Below are positions 39,301 to 47,902 of a stretch of DNA of 64,000 nt, one piece after another. A program made the position numbers and the translations under genes. Position 1 is the stretch's first letter, and each line of letters starts with the position of its first letter. The stretch is from Streptococcus mitis (GTDB lineage Bacteria; Bacillota; Bacilli; Lactobacillales; Streptococcaceae): NCBI RefSeq assembly GCF_009496155.1, contig NZ_WIJP01000008.1, positions 49,720 to 113,719 on the forward strand, in the 5' to 3' direction. The notes beneath the pieces are model-generated. The model was not told the origin of the DNA and searched no databases. It worked only from the letters and a program-made list of their open reading frames with translations.

Positions 39301-39416
39301 TCCATCATAGCCAGATGAGTGTAGCCATAGTCTTTAGCTGCTCTCACATACTTGTCTATCGAAATAACGCTCTCCATAAAACTATAAACTGTTTTTGTAT
39401 CTAGTTGTGCGATCAA
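36315..39416 (-). CDS. dnaE: DNA polymerase III alpha subunit DnaE
   Basis: This 1033-residue C-family polymerase extends primers early in replication alongside PolC in Firmicutes. Its N-terminal PHP domain (HLAMMDIDNLYGAFEFLEV) and catalytic PDIDIDIPD motif are clear, with GRGSAVGSLVSYALDIT and an OB-fold near the C-terminus (IILVEIQKIKTIRTKKG). I start it at TTG 39416 (MIAQLDTK), which has GAGGAG 8 bases upstream; GTG 39443 adds nine residues but has no ribosome site. The 82-base gap to pfk suggests possible cotranscription. Confidence 0.95.
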   Translation of the reverse strand: MIAQLDTKTVYSFMESVISIDKYVRAAKDYGYTHLAMMDIDNLYGAFEFLEVTKKYGIHPLLGLEMNVLIDDKDLNLRFLALSSVGYQQLMKLSTAKMQGEKTWSVLSQYLEDIAVIVPYFEAIESLNIGYDYYIGVYPETLASEFHHPILPLYRVNAFESRDREVLQVLTAIKENLPLREVPLRSRQDVLLSASSLEKLFQERFPQALDNLEKLISGISYDLDTSLKLPRFNPARPAVEELRERAELGLAQKGLTGKEYQDRLNQELAVIHDMGFDDYFLVVWDLLRFGRSNGYYMGMGRGSAVGSLVSYALDITGIDPVQKNLIFERFLNRERYTMPDIDIDIPDIYRPDFIRYVGNKYGSKHAAQIVTFSTFGAKQALRDVLKRFGVPEYELSAITKKISFRDNLKSAYEGNLQFRQQINSKLEYQKAFEIACKIEGYPRQTSVHAAGVVISDQDLTNYIPLKHGDEIPLTQYDAHGVEASGLLKMDFLGLRNLTFVQKMQELLAETEGIHLKIEEIDLEDNDTLALFASGNTKGIFQFEQPGAIRLLKRVQPVCFEDVVATTSLNRPGASDYINNFVARKHGQEEVTVLDPVLEDILAPTYGIMLYQEQVMQVAQRFAGFSLGKADILRRAMGKKDASAMHEMRASFIQGSLEAGHTAKKAEQVFDVMEKFAGYGFNRSHAYAYSALAFQLAYFKTHYPSIFYQVMLNSANSDYLTDALEAGFEVAPLSINTIPYHDKIANKSIYLGLKSIKGVSNDLALWIIENRPYSSIEDFIAKLPENYLKLPLLEPLVKVGLFDSFEKNRQKVFNNLANLFEFVKELGSLFGDTIYSWQESEDWTEQEKFYMEQELLGVGVSKHPLQAIASKAIYPITPIGNLSENSHSIILVEIQKIKTIRTKKGENMAFLQVDDSKKKLDVTLFSDLYRQIGQEVREGAFYYIRGKVQSRDGRLQMIAQEIREAVAERFWIQVKNHESDQEISRILEQYKGTIPVIIRYEEEQRTIVSPRHFVTKSDELEAKLNGMVMKTIYR

Positions 39417-39443
39417 TTTACACTTCTCCTCTATCGTTCTCAC

Positions 39444-39798
39444 TATATTATACCATTTTCAAAAAGAGAAAGACAAAAGCATTGAATCCTGTCTATATTT
39501 TATCCTTAAAGTAAGATTTTTTGAATGAAAAATTAAAAATACATTTAAAGAATCAAATACTCCGGTAATTTTTTTACTTTTTTATCCCAAAAAGTGAATA
39601 TATCTTTTAAAAGAGAAAGATACGTTCAGTTAACTTGTTTGCTATAATAACTTATTTCGGCTATAGAATAGTACCTGTTTTTCCATATAAATTGTATTCA
39701 TTATTCTTTAATTAATTTCTTTATCATTTAATGATTCCCTTTATCCTATTTTTTTGATATAATAACCTTAATTATTTTTTATTTTATAAGGAGGTTAT
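39444..39798. promoter_or_regulatory. AT-rich divergent control region between dnaE and pepX
   Basis: No gene is seen in these 355 bases. For pepX there is an extended -10 box TGA-TATAAT (39755-39763) 35 bases before its start, without a good -35 box. A second TATAAT occurs at 39643-39648. A GAGG-free poly-T background makes other calls unsafe. Confidence 0.4.
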
Positions 39799-42081
39799 AT
39801 GCGCTTTAATCAATTCAGCTATTTATCACTTCCAAGAAATACTATTTTATATGAATTAAAAAAGTATGGATTTGATTTCCCATCTGAGATGGCAGATAAA
39901 AAGATGTTAAAGATTTTTTTAAGTCGTTTCTTTTTTACTTATCAAGACATCAATTATCCATTCTCCATCTTAGCAGTTGATAAAGAAACTGACTTACTGA
40001 CTTTTTTTCAGTCAGATAAAGAGTTGACTGCAGATATTTTCTATACTGTAGCCTTTCAACTCCTAGGTTTTTCTTATTTGGTTGACTTCGAAGACAGTGA
40101 AGTTTTCCGTAAAGAAACTGGTTTTCCCATCGTATATGGTGACTTGATTGAAAATCTCTATCAGTTACTCAATACTCGAACCAAAAAAGGAAATCTCCTG
40201 ATTGATCAACTGGTAAGTGATGGTCTCATCCCTGAAGATAATACCTACCACTACTTTAACGGCAAGAGTTTAGCAACTTTTTCTAGCCATGATGTGATTC
40301 GAGAAGTCGTTTACGTTGAGTCTCGTGTCGATACCGACCAAAAAGGGCTACCAGACCTAGTCAAGGTTAGCATTATTCGTCCTCGTTTTAATGGACAAAT
40401 ACCTGCTATCATGACGACCAGTCCCTATCATCAGGGAACAAATGATAAAGCCAGCGACAAAGCTCTTTACAAGATGGAGGGAGATATCGAGGTTAAACCT
40501 GCTCACAAGATCGAGCTAGAGGAACCTCAACTAAATCTCGTCCAACCTAAAGGTCAAGCTGAGCTTGTGTCAGAAGCTGAGGAAAAGTTGACACACATCA
40601 ACGCTAGCTATAGTCTCAACGACTACTTCCTTCCACGAGGGTTTGCTAATCTCTATGTCTCAGGTGTTGGTACCAAAGACTCTACTGGTTTCATGACTAA
40701 CGGGGACTACCAGCAAATCGAGGCCTATAAAAATGTCATCGATTGGCTCAATGGTCGTTGCCGTGCCTTTACTGATCACACGCGCCAGCGTCAAGTCAAG
40801 GCTGACTGGTCAAACGGAAAAGTAGCCACAACTGGACTTTCCTATCTAGGTACCATGTCAAACGGTCTTGCCACTACTGGTGTAGATGGTTTAGAAGTAA
40901 TCATTGCCGAGGCGGGTATTTCCTCATGGTACAACTACTACCGTGAAAACGGTTTAGTAACTAGTCCAGGTGGTTATCCTGGTGAGGATTTTGACTCGCT
41001 TGCTGAGTTAACCTACTCTCGTAATCTCTTAGCTGGTGACTATATCCGTGGTAATGAGGCTCACCAAGCTGACTTAGAAAAAGTAAAAGAACAACTGGAT
41101 CGCAAGACTGGCGACTACAATCAGTTTTGGCATGACCGCAATTATCTGCTAAATGCCCATAAAGTAAAGGCAGAGGTTGTCTTTACTCATGGTTCTCAGG
41201 ATTGGAATGTCAAACCACTTCATGTTTACCAGATGTTCCATGCTCTTCCATCTCACATCAATAAGCATCTCTTTTTCCATAATGGCGCCCATGTTTATAT
41301 GAACAACTGGCAGTCCATTGACTTCCGTGAATCTATGAACGCCTTATTGACTAAGAAATTATTGGGGCTAGATACAGATTTTCAACTTCCGACTGTTATC
41401 TGGCAGGATAATACTGCTCCTCAGACTTGGTTATCTCTTGATAACTTTGGTGAGCAAGAAAACTTTGAAACCTTCTCACTCGGTCAAGAAGAGCAGGTTA
41501 TTCAAAACCAGTATTCAGATAAGGATTTTGAGCGTTATGGTAAGACATACCAGACCTTCAATACGGAACTCTATCAAGGGAAAGCCAATCAAATTACTAT
41601 TGACCTTCCTGTGACCAAAGATCTCCACCTGAACGGTCGTGCACAGCTCAATCTTCGTATCAAGTCCAGTACAAACAAGGGGCTCTTATCAGCTCAACTG
41701 CTGGAACTTGGGCAAAAGAAATACCTACAGCCTTATCCAGCTGTTTTAAGTGCTAGAACCATTGACAACGGTCGCTATCACATGCTGGAAAATCTCTGTG
41801 AATTGCCATTTAGTGCAACTACACAACGAGTCATTACAAAAGGCTACCTCAATTTACAAAATAGAAATGATTTACTGTTAGTAGAGGATATCAAGGCAGG
41901 TGAATGGATGGATGTCCAGTTTGAACTGCAACCAACTATTTATAAGCTAAAAGAAGGTGACACTCTCCGTTTAGTCCTCTATACTACTGACTTTGAAATC
42001 ACCATACGTGACAACACCGCTTACCACCTGACTGTTGATCTTGAACAGTCTACTCTTACCCTACCTTGTCAAAAGATATAA
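39799..42081 (+). CDS. pepX: X-prolyl dipeptidyl aminopeptidase PepX
   Basis: This 760-residue serine peptidase (family S15) releases X-Pro dipeptides from N-termini of peptides in the cytoplasm. The catalytic triad falls at Ser348 (GLSYLG), Asp468 (GSQDWN) and His498 (NGAHVYM), the positions known for lactococcal PepX. The C-terminal jelly-roll domain is complete. The gene has a GGAGG site and appears monocistronic. Its last 510 bases are repeated in decayed form directly downstream. Confidence 0.96.
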   Translation: MRFNQFSYLSLPRNTILYELKKYGFDFPSEMADKKMLKIFLSRFFFTYQDINYPFSILAVDKETDLLTFFQSDKELTADIFYTVAFQLLGFSYLVDFEDSEVFRKETGFPIVYGDLIENLYQLLNTRTKKGNLLIDQLVSDGLIPEDNTYHYFNGKSLATFSSHDVIREVVYVESRVDTDQKGLPDLVKVSIIRPRFNGQIPAIMTTSPYHQGTNDKASDKALYKMEGDIEVKPAHKIELEEPQLNLVQPKGQAELVSEAEEKLTHINASYSLNDYFLPRGFANLYVSGVGTKDSTGFMTNGDYQQIEAYKNVIDWLNGRCRAFTDHTRQRQVKADWSNGKVATTGLSYLGTMSNGLATTGVDGLEVIIAEAGISSWYNYYRENGLVTSPGGYPGEDFDSLAELTYSRNLLAGDYIRGNEAHQADLEKVKEQLDRKTGDYNQFWHDRNYLLNAHKVKAEVVFTHGSQDWNVKPLHVYQMFHALPSHINKHLFFHNGAHVYMNNWQSIDFRESMNALLTKKLLGLDTDFQLPTVIWQDNTAPQTWLSLDNFGEQENFETFSLGQEEQVIQNQYSDKDFERYGKTYQTFNTELYQGKANQITIDLPVTKDLHLNGRAQLNLRIKSSTNKGLLSAQLLELGQKKYLQPYPAVLSARTIDNGRYHMLENLCELPFSATTQRVITKGYLNLQNRNDLLLVEDIKAGEWMDVQFELQPTIYKLKEGDTLRLVLYTTDFEITIRDNTAYHLTVDLEQSTLTLPCQKI

Positions 42082-42105
42082 TATCAGACTTTCAGTGTTG
42101 AAATT

Positions 42106-42592
42106 TTCCAAGGAAAGCTTAATTACGTGACCATTTGCCTTCCTATAATCAATAACCTCCACTTGAACAGTCGAAAAAAACTACAACTTGGTATCAAATC
42201 CAGTCCAAATAAAGGCTATTAGAAGCCCTACTACTGGAGCTTGAACAAAAGATACCGCCCCATAACCAACATGTGTGACCCTCTATCATACACGCTACCA
42301 CACCACATGCTAGTCAATCTCTGTGAATTGCCATTTGGCATAAATTCACAACAAGTCGTGACAAAAGGCTACCCTAATTGAATGATTTACTGTTAGTAGA
42401 GGACACTAATGTCAATAAACGGATAGAGAGCCAATTCATCTCCACCCAACTAGTGACAAGTTAAAAGAGGGAGATGCCCTCCATCTAGTTCTTTATACTA
42501 CTGACTTTGAAATCATCATACGTGACAATACCGCTTACCACCCGACTGACGATATCGATCAGTCCACGCTTTCTGTACTTTGTACAAGGAGT
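42106..42592 (+). pseudogene. Decayed tandem copy of the pepX 3' end
   Basis: From CCAAGGAAAG near 42109 to about 42590 the DNA parallels pepX 41573-42075 throughout: CTCCACTTGAACAGTCG, TCTCTGTGAATTGCCATTT, ACTGACTTTGAAATCATCA and CCGCTTACCAC align in order. Frameshifts, small deletions and stops (for example in AAAGGCTATTAGAAG) destroy the frame. No start or ribosome site exists. It must derive from a tandem duplication or from recombination with a second pepX allele. The following argR-type gene uses the last bases of the copy as its leader. Confidence 0.9.
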
Positions 42593-42599
42593 AAATTTT

Positions 42600-43070
42600 A
42601 TGAATAAATCTGAACACCGCCACCAACTCATACGAGCACTTGTAACCAAAAACAAGATTCATACTCAAGCTGAGTTACAAGCTCTTCTTGCTGATAATGA
42701 TATTCAAGTTACACAAGCTACACTTTCGAGAGATATTAAAAGTATGAACCTCTCAAAAGTACGTGAAGAAGATAATTCTTACTACGTGCTAAATACTGGT
42801 TCAATTTCAAAATGGGAAAAACGCTTGGAGACTTATATGGAGGATGCTCTTGTACTGATGCATCCTGTTCAACATCAAGTACTTTTGAAAACTCTTCCTG
42901 GTTTGGCTCAATCCTTTGGTTCTATCATTGATGCTTTGAGTTTTCCTGACGCTATCGCTACGCTCTGTGGGGACGATGTCTGTCTGGTCATCTGTGAAGA
43001 TGCAGAGGCTGCACAAAGTTGTTTTGAAGAATTGAAAAAATTCACACCACCATTCTTTTTTGGTGAATAA
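42600..43070 (+). CDS. argR: ArgR-family regulator, second copy
   Basis: This 156-residue arginine-repressor family protein has N-terminal winged helix ([31 protein letters not shown] in parts, residues 10-50) and a C-terminal domain with [13 protein letters not shown] and [14 protein letters not shown] 42600 has AAGGAG upstream; longer frames extend into the dead pepX copy. The ligand-binding SFGSIID differs from the GTAF/PGN pattern of the argR at 18597, so the two subunits are diverged and might form mixed regulators. It is followed by a strong terminator. Confidence 0.88.
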   Translation: MNKSEHRHQLIRALVTKNKIHTQAELQALLADNDIQVTQATLSRDIKSMNLSKVREEDNSYYVLNTGSISKWEKRLETYMEDALVLMHPVQHQVLLKTLPGLAQSFGSIIDALSFPDAIATLCGDDVCLVICEDAEAAQSCFEELKKFTPPFFFGE

Positions 43071-43071
43071 A

Positions 43072-43110
43072 AAAAAACTCCGTGTCTGATGTTAAGGCAC
43101 GGAGTTTTTT
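43072..43110 (+). terminator. Bidirectional terminator between argR copy 2 and the small gene
   Basis: AAAAACTCCGTG pairs with CACGGAGTTTTTT around a 12-base loop; A- and T-runs on both sides allow use on either strand. Confidence 0.9.
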
Positions 43111-43117
43111 ATCTTCT

Positions 43118-43276
43118 TTACTGAGATGGATTTTCTTTTTTGGTTCGTGCCAATCTCAGGGCACGATTTGGATTGAGACGATTAAATAGTTCTTCCAATT
43201 TCTTTTCATTCCAAACATCTGCGGCGGAAACGAAATTGCCATCCGCATCTCGGAAAGATATCGGTTTATCTCCCAT
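43118..43276 (-). CDS. Small conserved hypothetical protein (52 residues)
   Basis: A complete frame runs from ATG 43276 (start MGDKPISFRDADG) to TAA 43118, with a GGAG site directly upstream. The protein is polar and charged, with VSAADVWNEKKLEELF and RLNPNRALRLA helices suggesting a small folded or nucleic-acid-associated protein. It resembles a small protein that I recall next to obg in pneumococci. It begins 9 bases after the obg stop and is probably cotranscribed. Function is unknown. Confidence 0.75.
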   Translation of the reverse strand: MGDKPISFRDADGNFVSAADVWNEKKLEELFNRLNPNRALRLARTKKENPSQ

Positions 43277-43285
43277 GCTAGTCTC

Positions 43286-44596
43286 CTAGTCTACAAATTC
43301 AAATTCAAATTTACCAATGCGGACCAAATCCCCATCCTTAGCACCACGCGCACGAAGGGCTTCATCAACCCCCATACCACGTAATTGACGAGCAAATTTC
43401 ATGACTGATTCGTCACGATCAAAGTTGGTCATATTGAAGAGTTTCATGAGTTTTTCACCAGAAAGTACCCATGTTGCATCATCGTCACGACTAATTTCAA
43501 AGGCTTTTTCTTCCTCGTCAAAGCCGTAGTAGGCTTCTTCTTCCATATCGGAATCATCATAAAGCAAGAATTCTGGTGTCTTGTCTAACAATTCAGCTGT
43601 AGCATCCAAGAGCGTTGCCAGACCTTGCTTAGTCAAACCAGATATTGGGAAAATAGCTGGTAACTCTTCAAATTCATCGTAGTTTTCAGCCAATTTTTTC
43701 TTGAATTCTTCAAGATTTTCCTGACTCTCAGGCATATCCATTTTGTTAGCTACAATAATCTGTGGACGCTCCATGAGGCGAAGATTGTATGACTCCAACT
43801 CTTTATTGATGGCAAGATAATCCTCATAAGGGTCACGGCCTTCGCTAGCTGACATATCAATGATATGGAGGATGACACGTGTACGCTCAATGTGACGGAG
43901 GAACTGGGTTCCCAAGCCAACACCTTGACTAGCACCTTCGATCAAACCTGGTAAATCGGCTACTGCAAAGGAGTCACCCGATTGGGTACGAACCATACCT
44001 AGGTTTGGCACAATGGTCGTAAAGTGGTAGGCACCGATTTTAGGTTTAGCTGAAGTGATAACACTTAAAAGGGTTGATTTTCCTACAGATGGGAAACCTA
44101 CTAAACCAACATCTGCCAAGATTTTTAGTTCCAATTGTAACTCACGTTCCTGACCTGGCTCTCCATTTTCAGAGATTTCAGGTGCAGGATTTTTTGGTGT
44201 CGCAAAACGGATATTTCCACGACCACCACGACCACCGTGGGCAACGATAAATTCTTGACCGTGTTCAATCAGATCTGTTAAGACCTTGCCAGTCTCTGCA
44301 TCACGCACAGTCGTACCTTGTGGTACTCGAACTCTAAGATCCTCAGCACCACGTCCATGCATTCCTTTGGTCATTCCTTTCTCACCAGAATCAGCCTTGA
44401 AATGGCGATTGTAGCGGAAATCCATCAAGGTACGTAAACCTTCGTCTACAACGAAGACCACATTGCCTCCACGACCACCGTCACCACCCCAAGGACCGCC
44501 ATTAGGGACATATTTTTCACGGCGAAAGGCAACCATGCCATCGCCACCATTACCAGCCTTGACCTTAATCTTGGCTGTATCTAAAAACATACTCAT
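43286..44596 (-). CDS. obgE: GTPase Obg (CgtA)
   Basis: This 436-residue (434 from the second ATG) GTPase is involved in 50S assembly and stress control. The glycine-rich Obg fold is N-terminal ([25 protein letters not shown]), the G domain contains [18 protein letters not shown] and NKMD, and an OCT domain ends the protein. ATG codons at 44596 and 44590 are both possible; the latter gives MFLDTAK, the usual start. It is upstream of the 52-residue gene. Confidence 0.96.
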   Translation of the reverse strand: MSMFLDTAKIKVKAGNGGDGMVAFRREKYVPNGGPWGGDGGRGGNVVFVVDEGLRTLMDFRYNRHFKADSGEKGMTKGMHGRGAEDLRVRVPQGTTVRDAETGKVLTDLIEHGQEFIVAHGGRGGRGNIRFATPKNPAPEISENGEPGQERELQLELKILADVGLVGFPSVGKSTLLSVITSAKPKIGAYHFTTIVPNLGMVRTQSGDSFAVADLPGLIEGASQGVGLGTQFLRHIERTRVILHIIDMSASEGRDPYEDYLAINKELESYNLRLMERPQIIVANKMDMPESQENLEEFKKKLAENYDEFEELPAIFPISGLTKQGLATLLDATAELLDKTPEFLLYDDSDMEEEAYYGFDEEEKAFEISRDDDATWVLSGEKLMKLFNMTNFDRDESVMKFARQLRGMGVDEALRARGAKDGDLVRIGKFEFEFVD

Positions 44597-44659
44597 TATT
44601 TCTTCTCACTTTAAAAAAGGGCTGGGAAATCCCAGTCACAAAATTTTCTTAAATCTATT

Positions 44660-44794
44660 TTATAGATTACTGAGGGCACCAATTGCAGTTGCAAAAATAC
44701 CCAAAATACTTACTACTAACATGATAATTACAATAAACAAGGTTAATTTCTCAAACATAGTTTTTTTACGTTTTCCATTATCTCCAAATGCCAT
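44660..44794 (-). CDS. DUF4044-like single-pass membrane peptide
   Basis: This 44-residue frame (start MAFGDNGKRKKTMFEK) has GGAG upstream. A basic N-terminus is followed by one hydrophobic helix (LFIVIIMLVVSILGIFATAIGAL, about residues 19-41). Length and pattern fit DUF4044 of streptococci and lactobacilli, whose role is unknown. It lies 63 bases upstream of obg in the same direction and is likely translated, given its site and membrane pattern. Confidence 0.75.
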   Translation of the reverse strand: MAFGDNGKRKKTMFEKLTLFIVIIMLVVSILGIFATAIGALSNL

Positions 44795-44852
44795 TTTTCT
44801 CTCCTTCGTTACATTCTATTTTCTATTATCTTAGCATGAATTGAGCTAGTTT

Positions 44853-45044
44853 TCAATAGTCACTTGCTACTGGTGCAATAATCCATAAAATGATATAGGC
44901 TACAATTCCAGCTCCATAACCAAAAGCAAGAACACCCCATATTACACGAACAATAGTTGGATCCATATCAAAATAATTAGCCACTCCAGCACAAACACCT
45001 GCAATCTTTTTATCATGACCACTTCTCATTAATTGTTTTTTCAT
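44853..45044 (-). CDS. PspC-domain small membrane protein
   Basis: This 63-residue PspC-family protein begins with the typical RSGHDKKIAGVCAGVANYFDMDPTIVR, here split as KIAGVCAGVANYF and DPTIVRVIW, then one or two membrane helices (ILWIIAPVA end). In enterobacteria PspC is part of the envelope stress system; stand-alone short forms in streptococci have no defined role. It is 14 bases after the glycosyltransferase gene, so it may respond to membrane composition with it. Confidence 0.88.
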   Translation of the reverse strand: MKKQLMRSGHDKKIAGVCAGVANYFDMDPTIVRVIWGVLAFGYGAGIVAYIILWIIAPVASDY

Positions 45045-45058
45045 AGCTGTTCCTCTTT

Positions 45059-46384
45059 CTATTCTTCACTGTCTTTCCAATAATCTCTGATGCTGATTAA
45101 CTGTGTTTTTGAAGCTTTCAGCATGCGTCTAGAGCCTTTTACGGGTACAGCAACCACCTGTTGTGGTAAATACAAAACTGTCTTAAAGATACGCTGACTG
45201 ACCGTATCATCTTTGGCTAAATCTTTCTCGAAATTATTTGAAATAATGGCATCCAGATAAAATTCATGAACCCGTTTTCCAAAATTCTCAGCTGAAATCT
45301 CATACAATTTTTCTGATAAGGTATGCTCATCCATATCTGGCGTTGCAATAAGGGCTTCTAAAATAGCTCCAGCTAGATCATGTTCACCGTAATACAAGGT
45401 TCCAAACATTTTATCACTGATAAGATTGTCCAGATAAGGATTTCCGTGAGCAATGACAGGCGTCCCACTAGCTAAGCTTTCCAAGTAGGTCAAACCTTGG
45501 GTTTCACTTGTCGATGCCGAAATGAAGAAATCTGCCGCCTTATAGTAAAGAGCCGTCTCACTAGGAGCAATCATCCCTGTAAAGACAACAGAGTCTTGAA
45601 TCTCTAGTCTCTGGGCTTGCTCTTTGAGATCATCCAGATAAGGCCCGTCCCCAGCAACTACCAGTTTAACCTTGTCTTCCTCTTTCAGAACTTCAGCAAA
45701 GGCTACTAAAACTGCTTGAATATTTTTTTCATAGGAAATTCTGGAAAGACTCAGCAAGATCTTTTCATCGTCTTGAATCCCTAATTTACTACGCAGTTCT
45801 TTTAAATTTTCTTGCTTGATTTCTGGACGCTCAAACTTGGCTAATTCAATCCCAGTTGGAATGACCCGTTTTTCAACCTTAACCTTATAGTCAGATAGCA
45901 AGTTACGGACAATCTCACTCGGACAAATAACCCCATCCACATCATGCAAGAAACCTCTAACCAGATACTTGACCATACTAGGACGAATCAACATCCCCTT
46001 GGCAATATAGTGTACATAATCTTCGTACTGGGTGTGATAGGTATGGATAACGGGAATTTTCAGTTCATGCGCAATCCAAATCCCCAACAAGCCTAGAGAA
46101 AATTCTGTCTGAGTATGGATAATATCTAGCTGATACTGCTTGGCAATTTCAAGCGCCTTGCTAAAACCTCGATAGGCAAAGCGGCGATCCTTAAAAGCAA
46201 AGAAGGGAACACTTGGAATGCGGATGATTTGCCAATCTTCATAGCGATTGACATCCTTATCTGTCGTTGTAAAGATAAAAACAGCATGTCCCTGCTTTTC
46301 AAGTTCTGTTTTCAAGGTTCGAATACTGGTCGCAACACCAGAAACCTGAGGAAAATAGGTATCTGTAAATAAACCAATTCGCAT
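45059..46384 (-). CDS. GT4 glycosyltransferase, probable 1,2-diacylglycerol 3-glucosyltransferase
   Basis: This 441-residue GT4-family enzyme has an N-terminal Rossmann half (MRIGLFTDTYFPQVSGVATS) and nucleotide-sugar motif (TSETQGLTYLESLASGTPVIA with the EX7E pattern). Pneumococci carry a homologous monoglucosyl-diacylglycerol synthase next to cpoA; it puts glucose on diacylglycerol on the cytosolic face of the membrane. It follows cpoA by 15 bases. A basic C-terminal tail (KGSRRMLKASKT) may hold it to the membrane. Confidence 0.85.
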   Translation of the reverse strand: MRIGLFTDTYFPQVSGVATSIRTLKTELEKQGHAVFIFTTTDKDVNRYEDWQIIRIPSVPFFAFKDRRFAYRGFSKALEIAKQYQLDIIHTQTEFSLGLLGIWIAHELKIPVIHTYHTQYEDYVHYIAKGMLIRPSMVKYLVRGFLHDVDGVICPSEIVRNLLSDYKVKVEKRVIPTGIELAKFERPEIKQENLKELRSKLGIQDDEKILLSLSRISYEKNIQAVLVAFAEVLKEEDKVKLVVAGDGPYLDDLKEQAQRLEIQDSVVFTGMIAPSETALYYKAADFFISASTSETQGLTYLESLASGTPVIAHGNPYLDNLISDKMFGTLYYGEHDLAGAILEALIATPDMDEHTLSEKLYEISAENFGKRVHEFYLDAIISNNFEKDLAKDDTVSQRIFKTVLYLPQQVVAVPVKGSRRMLKASKTQLISIRDYWKDSEE

Positions 46385-46399
46385 AGATTACCTCACTTT

Positions 46400-47443
46400 T
46401 TATTTTCTCCCTAAAGCAGCCTGTTTCTCATAAAAGTCCAACCAAATTTGTAACAGATGCTCTTCTGAATACTCTCTGGAAATATTCTTAGCTTTTTCTT
46501 TGAGGTCTTTTAAGGCAGCAGGATTTGCTTGATATTCTAAAATAGCCTCTTTCATCTCTTCTCTATCTGCTGTCGCCCGATAATTTCCCTCTAAAATCAC
46601 CTTATAGAGATCCAAATCACGTAGCATAATAGGAGCTTCACAACTAGCAGCCTCTAAAATGGTCATAGGAAAGAGCTCATTATAACTAGGCAGCAAGAAA
46701 AGATCCGCTAGGGCATACAATTCGCGCATCCGCTCTGGCGACACAATGCCTGGAAACATCAAATTTTTGGGAGGATTGTCCATAATTTTCTTGTAGCGTT
46801 CATAACCATCTGTCATGCCACCAAAAGAGAAACCACCCGCCCAGATAAAGGTAATCTGAGGCAATTCCTCAGCCAGACGGATAAAATCATCAATCCCTTT
46901 GCGTTTCTGGACTTGACCAGCACCTACTACGATAAACTGATTGTCACTAACACCAAGTTCTGCTCTCAGTCTCGCTACCTCTTCTTGTGGAAGGGGATGC
47001 CATTTTTCCTTATTGACAAAATTAGGAATATAGGTCACTTTTTCACGTGGAATACCAGCTGCCACCAAATCCTCAATAAACATAGGATTAACCACAACCA
47101 AATGCTCCATCCGGTTGTAAAAAGAAAATACATAGCGTTTAACAATTCCCTTTAAGAAAAATGGAATTTTCAAACTCCCCTCAAGTGTATCTGGCAAGAA
47201 ATGCACATAGCCAATTTTCCTCCCTGAGCGTTTCTTTTGGAATGTAGATAAATAATAGGGGAAATCAATCGTATGAAAGTGAGTCACATCTGCCTCTATT
47301 GGAAGATTTTCTGTAACAATCAATTGATCCTTGGCATCACGGTGAAGAAGACGAACTAATTCACGATAGGCACCTGAGACTCCCTGCCCTGCTACTTTCT
47401 CACTTGAACTCAACATATTGATGCGTAATTTCTTTTTTTCCAT
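46400..47443 (-). CDS. cpoA: Glycolipid galactosyltransferase CpoA
   Basis: This 347-residue GT4 glycosyltransferase closely resembles pneumococcal CpoA, which adds galactose to glucosyl-diacylglycerol; cpoA mutations were first found through beta-lactam (piperacillin) tolerance. Motifs: VSGAYRELVRLLHRD, HFLPDTLEGSLKIPFFLKG in parts, GAGQVQKRKGIDDF, and NELFPMTILEAA. I start at ATG 47443 (MEKKKLRINM). There is no ribosome site, and an extended -10 box is only 7 bases upstream, so the message may be leaderless. It forms a two-gene operon with the glucosyltransferase at 45059. Confidence 0.9.
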   Translation of the reverse strand: MEKKKLRINMLSSSEKVAGQGVSGAYRELVRLLHRDAKDQLIVTENLPIEADVTHFHTIDFPYYLSTFQKKRSGRKIGYVHFLPDTLEGSLKIPFFLKGIVKRYVFSFYNRMEHLVVVNPMFIEDLVAAGIPREKVTYIPNFVNKEKWHPLPQEEVARLRAELGVSDNQFIVVGAGQVQKRKGIDDFIRLAEELPQITFIWAGGFSFGGMTDGYERYKKIMDNPPKNLMFPGIVSPERMRELYALADLFLLPSYNELFPMTILEAASCEAPIMLRDLDLYKVILEGNYRATADREEMKEAILEYQANPAALKDLKEKAKNISREYSEEHLLQIWLDFYEKQAALGRK

Positions 47444-47450
47444 AACTACT

Positions 47451-47459
47451 ATTATATCA
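47451..47459 (-). promoter_or_regulatory. Extended -10 promoter abutting the cpoA start codon
   Basis: TGA-TATAAT on the minus strand ends 7 bases before ATG 47443, which places the start of transcription at or next to the A of the start codon. Confidence 0.5.
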
Positions 47460-47558
47460 TTTTCTTTGAATAAAATCAGCAAAAGAAAGGAGAGACTAGA
47501 GGAAAAGAAAGGGAAATTTCCTCGCTTTTCCAATGGTCTCTCACATCCTTTTATTTGT

Positions 47559-47888
47559 TTACTTAATGCCTAGGGCAATGCGGGCATAGCGACTCATTTT
47601 TTCAACGGTCCAGGCTGGATACCAGACTAATTTGACCTCAGTATCCGTTACTTCTGGTACCTCTGTCATAGCATCATAAATCTGGTCCGTCAAAAGGTCT
47701 GCTAGGGGACACCCCATGGTTGTTAAAGTCATATCAATCTCTGTTTGACCTGTGTCGCCGTCAAAACGAATCTCATAAATCAAACCAAGATTGACAATAT
47801 CGATTCCCAACTCAGGGTCGATGACTTCTTCCAAGGCTGTTAAAATTCGTGTTTTGATGTTTTCAATTTGCTCTTCTGTATAAGCCAT
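47559..47888 (-). CDS. MIP18/SufT-like DUF59 protein
   Basis: This 109-residue DUF59 (FeS_assembly_P) protein contains the EVIDPELGIDIVNLGLIY motif, cited as DPELGI and NLGLIY, and the conserved Cys in TTMGCPL, features shared with SufT/PaaD-type iron-sulfur assembly factors. ATG 47888 (MAYTEEQ) has GAGG 6 bases upstream; earlier in-frame starts overlap it. It lies 14 bases after rpoD, an arrangement common in streptococci. Confidence 0.88.
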   Translation of the reverse strand: MAYTEEQIENIKTRILTALEEVIDPELGIDIVNLGLIYEIRFDGDTGQTEIDMTLTTMGCPLADLLTDQIYDAMTEVPEVTDTEVKLVWYPAWTVEKMSRYARIALGIK

Positions 47889-47902
47889 ATTCATCCTCAC
47901 TC

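Noticed and set aside
36315..39443. GTG start of dnaE at 39443
   Set aside because: No ribosome site; TTG 39416 has GAGGAG at good spacing and gives the usual protein length.
47441..47533. N-terminal extension of CpoA by 30 residues up to 47533
   Set aside because: The extension covers the promoter, is not similar to CpoA and lacks a ribosome site.
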